Below are positions 24,515-32,658 of a stretch of 32,752 bases of DNA, in pieces. A program made the translations under genes and the position numbers. The DNA lies in assembly GCA_022796315.1 (NCBI GenBank), contig JAAWIL010000003.1:1-32752 (forward strand), in the 5' to 3' direction. How positions within the stretch are numbered: position 1 is the first letter of the stretch; each line of letters starts with the position of its first letter. Source of the stretch: Oscillibacter sp. (GTDB taxonomy: Bacteria > Bacillota > Clostridia > Oscillospirales > Oscillospiraceae). The notes under the pieces were generated by a model that worked only from the letters and a program-made list of their open reading frames with translations, did no database searches and had not been told where the DNA came from.

Positions 24515-27500
24515 ATGAAAGAGAATGGTCGGCAGCGAAAGAAATCGACGATCTTCCGGATCTTTCTCGTTCCTCTGATTGCCATCATGCTGCTGCAGAG
24601 CGTGATCAGCATCGGCACACTGGTGGTTAAGAGAACGACTAAAACGCTGGAGGAATACGCCGGCAACATGATGAACCGCCTGGTGGAGAACCGGGGGGTG
24701 ATTTTGCAGAGCGACATGAACCAGCGCTGGGCCTCCGTTCATCAGCGGGAGGCGTGGCTGAACGCGCTTTTGGAGCAGTACCTGGCCGCCGAGGACATAG
24801 ACCTGGATGCGATGCTTCAATCCGGAGAGCAGAGGAGCGCACTGCTGGAGCAGATGTTTCCGGAGTGCCTGGAGGTGCTGCAAAACAACTCTACCACAGG
24901 AATTTTCCTGATCCTGGCGGGACCGGACGCCGGAACGGCCGGAGAGCTGGACGGGTTTTTCATCCGGGACTCCGATCCCAACACGAACCCGGCCAACCGC
25001 TCGGACCTGCTGCTGGAGCGGGGGAGCAAAGAGCTCTCCAGGGCCTGGGATATTCCCCTGGACACCAACTGGACCACCCGGTTCCATATGGACGGCCAGG
25101 GGACCAGCGAGGCCGACCGCTATTTCTACGAGCCCTGGCGGGCCGGCAGGGATTACCCGGAGGCGGACACGGCAGATTTGGGCTACTGGTCGCTGCCGTT
25201 CTGCCTGGAGAAGGAGACGGTGGACCCCCACGAGATGATCACCTACTCTCTGCCCCTGCGCTATAAGGGGCAGATCTACGGTGTGATAGGCGTGGAGATT
25301 TCCAGCCGGAGCCTGTATAACTACTTCCCCGCGTCGGAGCTGAATGAGGCGCAGCAGTCGGGGTATCTCCTGGCGGTCCGGGAGGAGGACGGCAGTTACC
25401 GGCCTCTGGTGGGCAAGGGGCTGCTCTATGATCAGGTCCGGACCATGGAGCCCGGAATCCGCCTGCGGGAGATGGAATACCAAGACGTCTGCCGCGTGGA
25501 GGGCGCCAGCCTGAACGGCCAGGGCATCTACGCCGCGGTGTGCCCGCTGAAGCTGTACAGCAGCAATGTGCCCTATGAGGACACGGAATGGGTGCTCCTG
25601 GGCCTGGACACGGAGGAGGACCTGTTTGGCATGAGCCGCCAGCTTTACGTCTGGATGGTCTTTGCCGTGTTGATCGGCCTGGGCTTTGGTGTGCTGGGAA
25701 TCTATCTGGCGGTCCGGCATCTGACCCGGCCGGTTCAGCGACTGATGCAGTGCATCAGCCGGGGGACCGTGGGCCTGGGGGCGTTCCGGGCTTCCAACAT
25801 TCTGGAGATTGACGCGCTGTACGATGTTGTGGTGGATCTGACAGAGCGGCAGCGGGAGGCGGAGAATATTCTGCTGGAGGAGAAGGAGCGCTATAAGCTG
25901 GCGCTGGAGTCCTCCAAGGACATCTTCTTCTCCTTTGACCTGCGGAGCCAGAGGCTGGATATTGTGAACCACCCCACGATGAGCGGGCAGTGGGCGTGCG
26001 ACAGCTACGGAGGCAGCTTTATTGACCCGGATTATATTTACGAGGCGGACCGGGCGCAGGCCGTCAAAGTCCTGCAGAGCAAGGAGGACGAGATCTATGT
26101 GGAGTTCCGCCTGAAATGGCCTCAGGATGCGGAGTATCTCTGGGTGGCCCTGACCGGAAAAACGGTCTATGACACCGATGGCCAGCGGTGGAAGCTGGTG
26201 GGGAGCATCCGAGACATCCAGGAGCAGAAGGAGCGGGAGGCCCAGCAGCTGCGCAAGAACACCATCGACGGCGTCACCGGCCTCTACGTCTACAGCGCAG
26301 GCCTCAAGGAGCTGACAGAGGCCCGGAGGAGCCGGCCGGAGGGCGTCATGGTCAGTCTGTTCCTGGATCAGCTGAAGCAGACCAACGAGAAGAACGGAAT
26401 TGTCTTCGGCGACATGATCCTGGAGGAGCTGGGAGAGCTGGTCCGGACCCGCTGCCAGGCGCTGGCGGAGGAGACCGGAGAGCGCGCGGAGGCCCTGCGG
26501 CTGAACCGGGATGAGCTGGTGCTGTGGCTGGGAGCGCAGACGGAGACTCGGGCGGCGTCCTTCGTGCAGGCGCTGCTGGAGACGGCGGCGGAGAGCCTGC
26601 AGGAGTTTTCGGTCCGGATACAGGCCGGCATCGTCCGGGGAGAGCGGGGCCGGGACACGGAGGAGCTGATCCGGATGGCGAAGCTGGCCCGGAGCGCGGG
26701 ACAGCCCGGGGCCGGCGAACGGCCCGGCCTCTATGGGGAGGTCCCGGAGCGGGCCCGCGCGGCGCTGCCGGCTCTCCAGGCCTATGAGATCAACAGTCTG
26801 GGCTATGGAGAGGATGTAAGCCTGGTGTCCGTGGCACTGAACCTCTTCGGCAAGGGCGGGGACTTCCCGGCTCAGATGATGCTGATGATCCGGAAGATGG
26901 GCCGGTCTTACGGGGCCGAGGGGGTAATGGTGTCCCTGCTCCGGGCGGATTTTAATTCCAATTATCTCAACTATCAGTGGAGCCGCTCCGGGAAAACGGT
27001 GGAGGAGACGGTCAAAAAGTACTGCGAGGAGGAGAAGCAGGCCTTTTTCGACTGGCTGGGGCAGGGGGAGATCCGGTATGTCTCCCCTGAGGACAGCCGG
27101 CGGGAGGAGCTGCAATGCTTCCTGAACATCGCGCCGGGACAGCGGGGGCTGGTACTGCCGATGTATGACAGCGGCCGGTATATGGGCAATGTCTGCGTCC
27201 TGGGCCTGGGCCCGGAGCTGCTGGAGGACCCGGAGGAACACCAGAACCTTGCGGAGCTGGGCCAGGTGATCCAGAGCCAGATGAACCAGCAGCAGTACGA
27301 CATTGCCAGCAAGGCGAAGTCGGAGTTCCTCTCCCGCATGAGCCACGAGATTCGGACCCCCATGAACGGCATCATCGGTATGACGGCCATCGCCCTGCAG
27401 AAGGAGCAGGGCCCGGAGCGGATTCTGGACTGCCTCCAGAAGATCCAGTCCTCCTCCCACTATCTGCTGGGATTGATCAACGACATTTTGGACATGTCCA

Positions 27501-28447
27501 AAATCGAAAGCGGCAAGATGAAGCTGGAGCCCGTGAACTTCGAGATGCGGGAGATGCTGGACACCATTCAGGAGCTGATCGCGCCCCAGGCCTCGGCCAA
27601 GGGGATCGAGTTTGTCCAGGAGGTCACGCTGGCGCATGACTGGTTCCTGGCGGACCGGATGCGGATCAGCCAGGTGCTGATCAACCTGCTGGGCAACGCG
27701 GTGAAATTCACCCCGGAGGGGGGCCGGGTAACCCTGATTGTGCGGGAGAGCGACGGCGGCGAGGGGATGTCCCAGGTGTTCTTCGCGGCCCGGGATACGG
27801 GTATCGGCATTGCCGAGGAGGAGCAGGAGCGGGTATTCCGGGCCTTCGAGCAGGCCGGGGCGAATCCCTCCAAACAGCAGGGAACCGGGCTGGGGCTGTC
27901 CATCAGCAGCCGTCTGGTGCAGATGATGGGCAGCGGCATCCATCTGGACAGCGTGCTCGGAGAGGGCAGTACCTTCAGCTTTTCCGTCCCCCTGGCCCTG
28001 GGCCAGTACGTGGGGCACGGAGAGGAGACGGAGGAACTTACCTTCGCGGGCCGCAGAATCCTGGTGGTGGAGGACAACGAGCTGAACGCCGAGATTGCCC
28101 AGTGCCTGCTGGAGGAGCGGGACTTTGAGGTGCAGTGCGTCGGTGACGGCGCCCAGGCGGTGGAGCGCATCCGCACCACGCCGCCAGGTACTTATGATGT
28201 GATTCTGATGGACATTATGATGCCGGTGATGGACGGCCTGGAGGCCACCCGGGTGATCCGGAGCCTGGACCGGGAGGACTGCCGCACCATTCCCATCATC
28301 GCCATGTCCGCCAACGCCTTTGACGACGACCTGAAGAAGTCGGTGGCCTGCGGGATGAACGGACACCTGTCCAAGCCCGTGGAGGTAGAGCGGCTGTATC
28401 GGGTCCTGGGCGAGGTGCTGAAAACCGCGCGGACCGCTGCCGGTTGA
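24515..28447 (+). CDS. Large hybrid sensor kinase, Cache-PAS-GGDEF-like-kinase-receiver
   Basis: A 1310-residue sensor. A membrane helix (about 14-37) and a second one (about 377-400) bracket a 340-residue extracellular Cache-like domain. After a short HAMP-like stretch come a coiled coil and a PAS fold (about 455-570). Residues 583-710 resemble a GGDEF domain: IDGVTGLYVY is the opening motif, but RLNRDEL (662-668) replaces GGDEF, so cyclase activity is unlikely. Residues 755-925 look GAF-like. HisKA has H944 (SHEIRTP); the HATPase has N1057/N1061, DTGIG 1094-1098 and GTGLGLS 1123-1129. The receiver has E1186-D1187, D1233 (LMDIMMPVMDG), S1265 and K1287. No DNA-binding output is encoded nearby. 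Start ATG 24515, with a weak AGGGA site, suggests coupling to the preceding lipoprotein gene, its likely sensory partner. Confidence 0.92.
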   Translation: MKENGRQRKKSTIFRIFLVPLIAIMLLQSVISIGTLVVKRTTKTLEEYAGNMMNRLVENRGVILQSDMNQRWASVHQREAWLNALLEQYLAAEDIDLDAMLQSGEQRSALLEQMFPECLEVLQNNSTTGIFLILAGPDAGTAGELDGFFIRDSDPNTNPANRSDLLLERGSKELSRAWDIPLDTNWTTRFHMDGQGTSEADRYFYEPWRAGRDYPEADTADLGYWSLPFCLEKETVDPHEMITYSLPLRYKGQIYGVIGVEISSRSLYNYFPASELNEAQQSGYLLAVREEDGSYRPLVGKGLLYDQVRTMEPGIRLREMEYQDVCRVEGASLNGQGIYAAVCPLKLYSSNVPYEDTEWVLLGLDTEEDLFGMSRQLYVWMVFAVLIGLGFGVLGIYLAVRHLTRPVQRLMQCISRGTVGLGAFRASNILEIDALYDVVVDLTERQREAENILLEEKERYKLALESSKDIFFSFDLRSQRLDIVNHPTMSGQWACDSYGGSFIDPDYIYEADRAQAVKVLQSKEDEIYVEFRLKWPQDAEYLWVALTGKTVYDTDGQRWKLVGSIRDIQEQKEREAQQLRKNTIDGVTGLYVYSAGLKELTEARRSRPEGVMVSLFLDQLKQTNEKNGIVFGDMILEELGELVRTRCQALAEETGERAEALRLNRDELVLWLGAQTETRAASFVQALLETAAESLQEFSVRIQAGIVRGERGRDTEELIRMAKLARSAGQPGAGERPGLYGEVPERARAALPALQAYEINSLGYGEDVSLVSVALNLFGKGGDFPAQMMLMIRKMGRSYGAEGVMVSLLRADFNSNYLNYQWSRSGKTVEETVKKYCEEEKQAFFDWLGQGEIRYVSPEDSRREELQCFLNIAPGQRGLVLPMYDSGRYMGNVCVLGLGPELLEDPEEHQNLAELGQVIQSQMNQQQYDIASKAKSEFLSRMSHEIRTPMNGIIGMTAIALQKEQGPERILDCLQKIQSSSHYLLGLINDILDMSKIESGKMKLEPVNFEMREMLDTIQELIAPQASAKGIEFVQEVTLAHDWFLADRMRISQVLINLLGNAVKFTPEGGRVTLIVRESDGGEGMSQVFFAARDTGIGIAEEEQERVFRAFEQAGANPSKQQGTGLGLSISSRLVQMMGSGIHLDSVLGEGSTFSFSVPLALGQYVGHGEETEELTFAGRRILVVEDNELNAEIAQCLLEERDFEVQCVGDGAQAVERIRTTPPGTYDVILMDIMMPVMDGLEATRVIRSLDREDCRTIPIIAMSANAFDDDLKKSVACGMNGHLSKPVEVERLYRVLGEVLKTARTAAG

Positions 28448-28450
28448 ACC

Positions 28451-28495
28451 GCACCCCAGCCGGAGCTCTGAGGAGCACCGGCTGGGGTGCTTTTT
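28451..28495 (+). terminator. Intrinsic terminator after the hybrid kinase gene
   Basis: GCACCCCAGCCGG (28451-28463) pairs with CCGGCTGGGGTGC (28478-28490), followed by TTTTT. Confidence 0.95.
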
Positions 28496-28528
28496 CCGGC
28501 ACGGCTCCGGAAGAGCGCAAGAAGCGGC

Positions 28529-28557
28529 TTGACGGGGACCATGCCAGGGGATACAAT
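28529..28557 (+). promoter_or_regulatory. Promoter of the MATE gene
   Basis: TTGACG (28529-28534) and TACAAT (28552-28557) with a 17-base spacer. Confidence 0.75.
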
Positions 28558-28589
28558 GGGAGAAGATCACCGAAAAAGGAGGCCGCTGT

Positions 28590-29924
28590 ATGGCTGAAAT
28601 CAATAAAATGGAGTCCAGGCCCATCCTGCCCCTGATTGTGTCCATGTCTGTGCCGCCGCTGATCTCCATGTTCATGCAGTATTCCTATAACTTTGTGGAC
28701 TGCATGTTCGTCTCCTGGATCAGCGAGGAGGCGCTGACGGCGGTGTCCCTGGCCTTCCCCATCACCACGCTGATGATCGCCATGTCCATCGGCCTGGGGG
28801 TGGGCGTCAATGTGCTGATTTCCAACCGCCTGGGCCAAAAGCGCTTTGAGGAGGCCAACCAGATTGCCGCCAACGGCATCGTGCTCTCGGCGGGGTGCGG
28901 CATGGTGATTACGGCGGTGGTGCTGATGATCATCGAGCCCTTTTTCGCCTCCTTCGCGGAATCCGGCGCGATCTATGAGTATGGGATGCAGTACATGAGG
29001 GTGTGCGCCTTTATGGAGGTGTCCAACATGGTCCATATCTGCATCCAGAAGATCCTCCAGGGGACCGGCAATATGCTGGCGCCCATGGGCTTCCAGATTG
29101 CCGGCGTGGTGCTCAACTACATTTTGGACCCGGTGCTGATTTTCGGCAGGGGGCCCTTCCCGGCCATGGGAATCCGAGGGGCCGCCGTAGCCACCGTGGC
29201 GGGGTATACCTTCAGCATGCTTCTGGCCTTTTGGGTGCTGCTGTGCACGAAGCAGAAGGTGCGGCTCAGCGCCCGGTCCTTCCGGATTGACCTCCGCATT
29301 TTTCGGGATGTGTTTGTGATCGGGTTCCCCTCCTTTTTGATGAACGCCCTGGGAGCGGTGATGATCCTGTTCACCAACTGGTTCCTCAAGGCCTATTCCA
29401 TGACGGCGGTGGCCTTCTTCGGCGCGTACTTCAAATTGCAGCAGGTGGTGGTGATGACCCTGAATGGCCTGGTGCAGGGCTGCATCCCCATTATGAGCTA
29501 CAACTTCGGGGCCAAAAACGGGGTGCGGCTGCGGCAGGCCCTGAGGTACGGCACCGTCATCGCCTGCCTGCTCACGGGGCTCAGCATTGTGATTCTCTGG
29601 GCCTTCCCGGAGCAGATCCTGCGGATCTTCAAGGCCTCCAGTGAGATGATGGCCTTTGGCGTCCCTGCCGTGCGGATTATGTCCATGAGCTACGTCTTCG
29701 CGGCCATCTCCACCATGCTGGCCTCGTTCATGCAGTCCACCAAGCGGGTGGGGTACAGCCTGCTGGTCAATGCCCTGCGGCAGCTGGTGATCCTGATTCC
29801 GATGATGTGGGCGTTTTCCCGGTGGTTTGGGATGTCCGGCATCTGGTGGTCCTTCATCGTGACGGAGACGGCGGCGGTCCTCATCGCCTGGGCGCTTCAT
29901 AGGAGGAATCGGGTGACGCTGTAG
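28590..29924 (+). CDS. MATE-family multidrug or toxin exporter
   Basis: This 444-residue, twelve-helix protein belongs to the MATE family, which expels organic cations, drugs or metabolites in exchange for Na+ or H+. Family marks in the first half are SVPPLISMFMQYSYNFVDCMFVSW and SLAFPITTLMIAMSIGLGVGVN, then GTGNMLAPMGFQIAGVVLNYILDPVLIFG. The second half repeats the pattern with GLVQGCIPIMSYNFGA and ends at a short basic tail. AAAGGAGG lies 6 bases before the ATG. It is a single-gene unit with its own promoter and terminator. The closest subfamily appears to be the NorM/DinF-like group common in Clostridia; the substrate cannot be predicted. Confidence 0.95.
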   Translation: MAEINKMESRPILPLIVSMSVPPLISMFMQYSYNFVDCMFVSWISEEALTAVSLAFPITTLMIAMSIGLGVGVNVLISNRLGQKRFEEANQIAANGIVLSAGCGMVITAVVLMIIEPFFASFAESGAIYEYGMQYMRVCAFMEVSNMVHICIQKILQGTGNMLAPMGFQIAGVVLNYILDPVLIFGRGPFPAMGIRGAAVATVAGYTFSMLLAFWVLLCTKQKVRLSARSFRIDLRIFRDVFVIGFPSFLMNALGAVMILFTNWFLKAYSMTAVAFFGAYFKLQQVVVMTLNGLVQGCIPIMSYNFGAKNGVRLRQALRYGTVIACLLTGLSIVILWAFPEQILRIFKASSEMMAFGVPAVRIMSMSYVFAAISTMLASFMQSTKRVGYSLLVNALRQLVILIPMMWAFSRWFGMSGIWWSFIVTETAAVLIAWALHRRNRVTL

Positions 29925-29938
29925 GGGTTACATCAGAA

Positions 29939-29980
29939 AATGCCGCCGCCGGCTTTGCCGGCGGCGGCATTGCTCTTTAT
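29939..29980 (+). terminator. Terminator of the MATE gene
   Basis: AATGCCGCCGCCGGC (29939-29953) pairs perfectly with GCCGGCGGCGGCATT (29957-29971) around a 3-base loop, followed by the T-rich GCTCTTTAT. Confidence 0.88.
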
Positions 29981-30007
29981 TTGGAGGATGATTTTACCGT
30001 CACCGCA

Positions 30008-30076
30008 GTTGAAAAGAAGGAAATGACTCTTTTCAACCCTGGGGCGACTATGCGTCCCAGGGGCCGCGAAACGGCC
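30008..30076. repeat. Three consecutive intergenic hairpins
   Basis: GTTGAAAAG (30008-30016) pairs with CTTTTCAAC (30029-30037), CCTGGG (30038-30043) with CCCAGG (30056-30061), and GGCCG (30062-30066) with CGGCC (30072-30076). They abut each other without gaps and run straight into the dispersed repeat that follows. They may be part of that repeat or a small structured RNA. Confidence 0.55.
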
Positions 30077-30079
30077 TGA

Positions 30080-30145
30080 CGGTGGACTTCATGGGCAAAG
30101 CCCGCCCGGAACATCGGGTTCCCGGTTTTCAAGTGTTTTGACTAT
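30080..30145 (-). repeat. Dispersed repeat copy A, overlapping the symporter 3' end
   Basis: Read on the minus strand, it begins ATAGTCAAAACACTTGAAAA and ends ATGAAGTCCACCG. Both ends, and an inner GGCGGGC, are shared with 32659-32752, while the middle differs in sequence but keeps a hairpin. The first part carries the last four codons and the stop of the symporter gene. Confidence 0.75.
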
Positions 30146-31412
30146 GGAGGGTCTTCTGGAGCCAGTCCCTGCCGTCCACGAAGCGGGAGACGATGAAGCA
30201 GGTCACATAGTCACCGGCGGCGTTGATCATGGTGGCCGGGGGATCTACCAGGTTGCCGATGACCACCAGGATGGGGAAGGCAATGTCCATCTGGGCGGGG
30301 AAGAAGATGGAGCAGATGATGTACTCTCCGATGTACCCGCCGCCGGGGACGCCGCTCATGCCCACGGAGCTGAGGACCGCCACCAGGACCACGGGGATCA
30401 GCATCCCCATGTCCAGCTTCTGGCCGAACACGCCCAGCACAAAGGCGATCTTCAGCACACAGGAGAAGCAGGAGCCGTCCATGTGCATGGTGGCGCCCAG
30501 GGGCAGCACCATGTCGGCCACGTCCTTGCGGATGCCGGTGTCCGCGGCCTCCTCCATGTTGGTGGGGATGGTGGCGACAGAGGAGCAGGTGCCCAGGGAG
30601 ACCACGGCGGGCTTTGCGATGTGGCGGAACATGGTGCCCACGGCGCCCCTGCCGCCGCCGAACCAGGCGAAGAGGGGCCAGGCCGTGAAGATGTAGACGA
30701 AGCACAGGGGATAGTATACCGCCAGGGCCCGGGCATAGTTCTCGGTGATCTGGGGACCGTAGGTGGCCACCAGGTCGGCGAAGAAGCCGAAGAAGGCGAT
30801 GGGGGCGTAGCAGGTGATGATCTTCACGAACTTCAGCATCACATTGGTGAGATCCTCCAGGAAGCGGCCCACGGGGGTCTCCCTGCCGCCGTTGAGGTTC
30901 ACGGCAAAGCCGAAGAGCAGGGAGAAGACGATCAGGGGCAGCATGGCCCGGCGGGTCAGCAGGCCGCTGAAATCACTGGCGGTGAAGAAGTTGACGATCA
31001 TGTCCGGCAGGGTGGCGTACTCGCCCATCTCCTGGGCGGCCAGATTCGTCCAGGCGGACGGAACCGGGGGGAAGACGATCATCAGCAGGTACATGATGAC
31101 GGCGGCGATGGCTCCGGTGACCACGAAGGTCCCCACGGTGACGCCCATGATCTTCCCCGCCCGCTTCCGGCTCTCCATGTTGGCCACGGCGCTGGAGATG
31201 GAGGCGAACACCATGGGCACCACGATGCAGAACATCATGTTGATGAACACGGTGCCCAGGGGCTTGAGGACCGTGGCGCCGGTGCCGGAGAGGACGCTGC
31301 CGCCGGCGTCCACCTCGGCGGGCCAGACCCAGCCCAGAATGGCGCCCAGAATCATGGCTCCCAGCATGATAGCCAGGAAGACGTAGTTTTTCGCGATGGA
31401 TCTCTTTTCCAT
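30129..31412 (-). CDS. Dicarboxylate/amino acid:cation symporter (DAACS family)
   Basis: This 427-residue transporter belongs to the GltP/GltT/SstT group, which imports glutamate, aspartate, C4-dicarboxylates, serine or cystine with Na+ or H+. Visible hallmarks are the serine-rich hairpin SLGTCSSVATIPTNMEEA, PLGATMHMDGSC on helix 7, the second hairpin SSVGMSGVPGGGYIGEY, and DPPATMINAAGD on helix 8. The last segment normally has an Arg or another residue that sets acidic versus neutral substrates. Start ATG 31412 has GGAGGG upstream; the longer ATG at 31439 does not. It follows the DapF-like gene by 43 bases, so both form an operon. Its C-terminal SQNT and stop codon lie in a dispersed repeat. 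Confidence 0.94.
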   Translation of the reverse strand: MEKRSIAKNYVFLAIMLGAMILGAILGWVWPAEVDAGGSVLSGTGATVLKPLGTVFINMMFCIVVPMVFASISSAVANMESRKRAGKIMGVTVGTFVVTGAIAAVIMYLLMIVFPPVPSAWTNLAAQEMGEYATLPDMIVNFFTASDFSGLLTRRAMLPLIVFSLLFGFAVNLNGGRETPVGRFLEDLTNVMLKFVKIITCYAPIAFFGFFADLVATYGPQITENYARALAVYYPLCFVYIFTAWPLFAWFGGGRGAVGTMFRHIAKPAVVSLGTCSSVATIPTNMEEAADTGIRKDVADMVLPLGATMHMDGSCFSCVLKIAFVLGVFGQKLDMGMLIPVVLVAVLSSVGMSGVPGGGYIGEYIICSIFFPAQMDIAFPILVVIGNLVDPPATMINAAGDYVTCFIVSRFVDGRDWLQKTLHSQNT

Positions 31413-31455
31413 AGTTTCCCTCCTGTGATTGTGTGACATCCGATTGTCCGCGTGT

Positions 31456-32307
31456 TCAGGTTCCGGTTTTGAGGTTCAGCTCTTCATCGGTGATTTCGCC
31501 TTTACAGACGATGTTGGTGGGACCGGTCAGATAGAGGTCCGTAATTCGGCCGTCGGATTGCTCCGCATCTACAATCAGGGTTCCCCCGGCCATGTCCGCC
31601 CGGACCTGGCGGCCGCTGACCTTGCCCTGGAGGGTCAATACCGTGACCACGGAGCCGGTGCCGGTGCCGCAGGCGTAAGTGAAATCCTCCACCCCCCGCT
31701 CGAAGGTCCGCTCATAGAGATGGTTTTCACCCAGCAGTTCGTAAAAATTTACATTGGCCCCCTTTGGAAAAGCCGGGTGCCAGCGGAGCTTCCGGCCCAG
31801 CTCCCGCAGCGCCTGTTCGCCGGCGTGCTGCAGGTTATGATAGGGAACCGCTATGTGCGGAAGACCAGGGTTACCCAGCTCCACATAGGCGCAGGGATAC
31901 GGTATCCCGTCTACCGCTACAGAAGTATCCAGCTTGACGGTGGTGGGATCGTTGAGACGGATCTTGTAGAGCCGGCGGTCGATCCGCCTTCCTGTCACCA
32001 TGCCGGCGGTGGTCTCCACGGTCTGGGTCTCCCCGGCCAGACCGTTTTCGTAGCCGTAGCGGCAGATGCACCGGGCGCCGTTGCCGCACATCTCGCCAAC
32101 GCTGCCGTCGGAGTTGAAGAACCGCATTCTGTAGTCCCCGCCCTGGGTGGGAGCGTCTACCACCATCAGGCCGTCGGCCCCGACGGACAAATGCCGCTCG
32201 CACAGCGTCCGGGCGATCTGGGGGAAAAGCGCAGGGGACAGACGCTCCGTCAGGTTGTTCAGGATGAGAAAATCGTTGCCGGCTCCGTTCATTTTCCAGA
32301 AATTCAT
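31456..32307 (-). CDS. DapF-like cofactor-independent amino-acid epimerase
   Basis: This 283-residue protein has the two-lobed fold of diaminopimelate epimerase. The thiol pair is C74 in MCGNGARC and C213 in YACGTGTGS, which abstract and return the alpha proton. N11, N65, N187 and E203-R204 of FERG match substrate-binding residues. It departs from true DapF: the GNPH loop is GNPGLPH (a three-residue insertion), E-T before the second Cys is D-F-T-Y, and the ACGTGACA motif is ACGTGTGS. Such variants occur in homologues with other substrates, for example histidine or other amino-acid epimerases. Pairing with an amino-acid/dicarboxylate symporter favours a catabolic or D-amino-acid role over lysine synthesis, though a diverged DapF remains possible. 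GGAGG precedes the ATG by 6 bases. Confidence 0.85.
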   Translation of the reverse strand: MNFWKMNGAGNDFLILNNLTERLSPALFPQIARTLCERHLSVGADGLMVVDAPTQGGDYRMRFFNSDGSVGEMCGNGARCICRYGYENGLAGETQTVETTAGMVTGRRIDRRLYKIRLNDPTTVKLDTSVAVDGIPYPCAYVELGNPGLPHIAVPYHNLQHAGEQALRELGRKLRWHPAFPKGANVNFYELLGENHLYERTFERGVEDFTYACGTGTGSVVTVLTLQGKVSGRQVRADMAGGTLIVDAEQSDGRITDLYLTGPTNIVCKGEITDEELNLKTGT

Positions 32308-32330
32308 GGGCTCCCTCCTTATATGGCTCT

Positions 32331-32336
32331 ATTATA
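32331..32336 (-). promoter_or_regulatory. Likely -10 box of the epimerase-symporter operon
   Basis: A perfect TATAAT (32336-32331) lies 24 bases before the epimerase start codon. A -35 box is poor (TACTCA at 17 bases spacing), so an activator may be needed. Confidence 0.5.
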
Positions 32337-32456
32337 AACGCACTTTGCGCAGTTGAGTACCGGATAAGGTGCTGTAAAGAATGCAAAAGGTGCTAACACA
32401 AGGGGGAGGGAATCTGAGGTACGTCCGATTACGGATTTTACGGTGATTCCTGCGGG

Positions 32457-32644
32457 CCCTGTAGGGGCCGCCGCCCTCGGCGGCCCGCCCCCGCGACCTT
32501 CGCATCGCCTTATAGACCAGCAGACCCGGTAGGGCCCGGACCCCTGGCCGGGCTAATCCCTCCCCGACCTCCGGAGTTCCCTTAACCCTCCCCCGGCAGA
32601 TCGGATCTCCCTTTGGACGGGCGGTTGGCAGCCGCCCTACAGGG
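32457..32644. repeat. Composite repeat bounded by inverted CCCTGTAGGG palindromes
   Basis: CCCTGTAGGGGCCGCC (32457-32472), followed by a GCCG/CGGC hairpin, faces its inverted relative GGCAGCCGCCCTACAGGG (32627-32644). The enclosed segment holds the mosaic modules. The layout resembles paired REP elements (BIME) or a small non-autonomous element. The stretch 32337-32456 shows nothing else recognisable. Confidence 0.6.
32531..32613. repeat. Mosaic dispersed repeat, right copy
   Basis: Three modules, inverted relative to the left edge: the palindrome-rich block (32531-32552), GACCTCCGGAGTTCCC (32566-32581) and AGATCGGATCTCCCTT (32598-32613). They correspond to 129-150, 154-169 and 96-112. Confidence 0.65.
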
Positions 32645-32658
32645 GATCATCTTCTGAT

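Noticed and set aside
24284..28675. 1463-codon minus-strand open frame opposite the large hybrid kinase
   Set aside because: It is the reverse-strand shadow of a clear kinase gene; it crosses a terminator and a promoter, and the translation has no motif.
31456..32307. Calling the epimerase gene dapF outright
   Set aside because: The GNPH loop insertion, the altered second Cys motif and the transporter neighbour make the lysine-pathway role uncertain.
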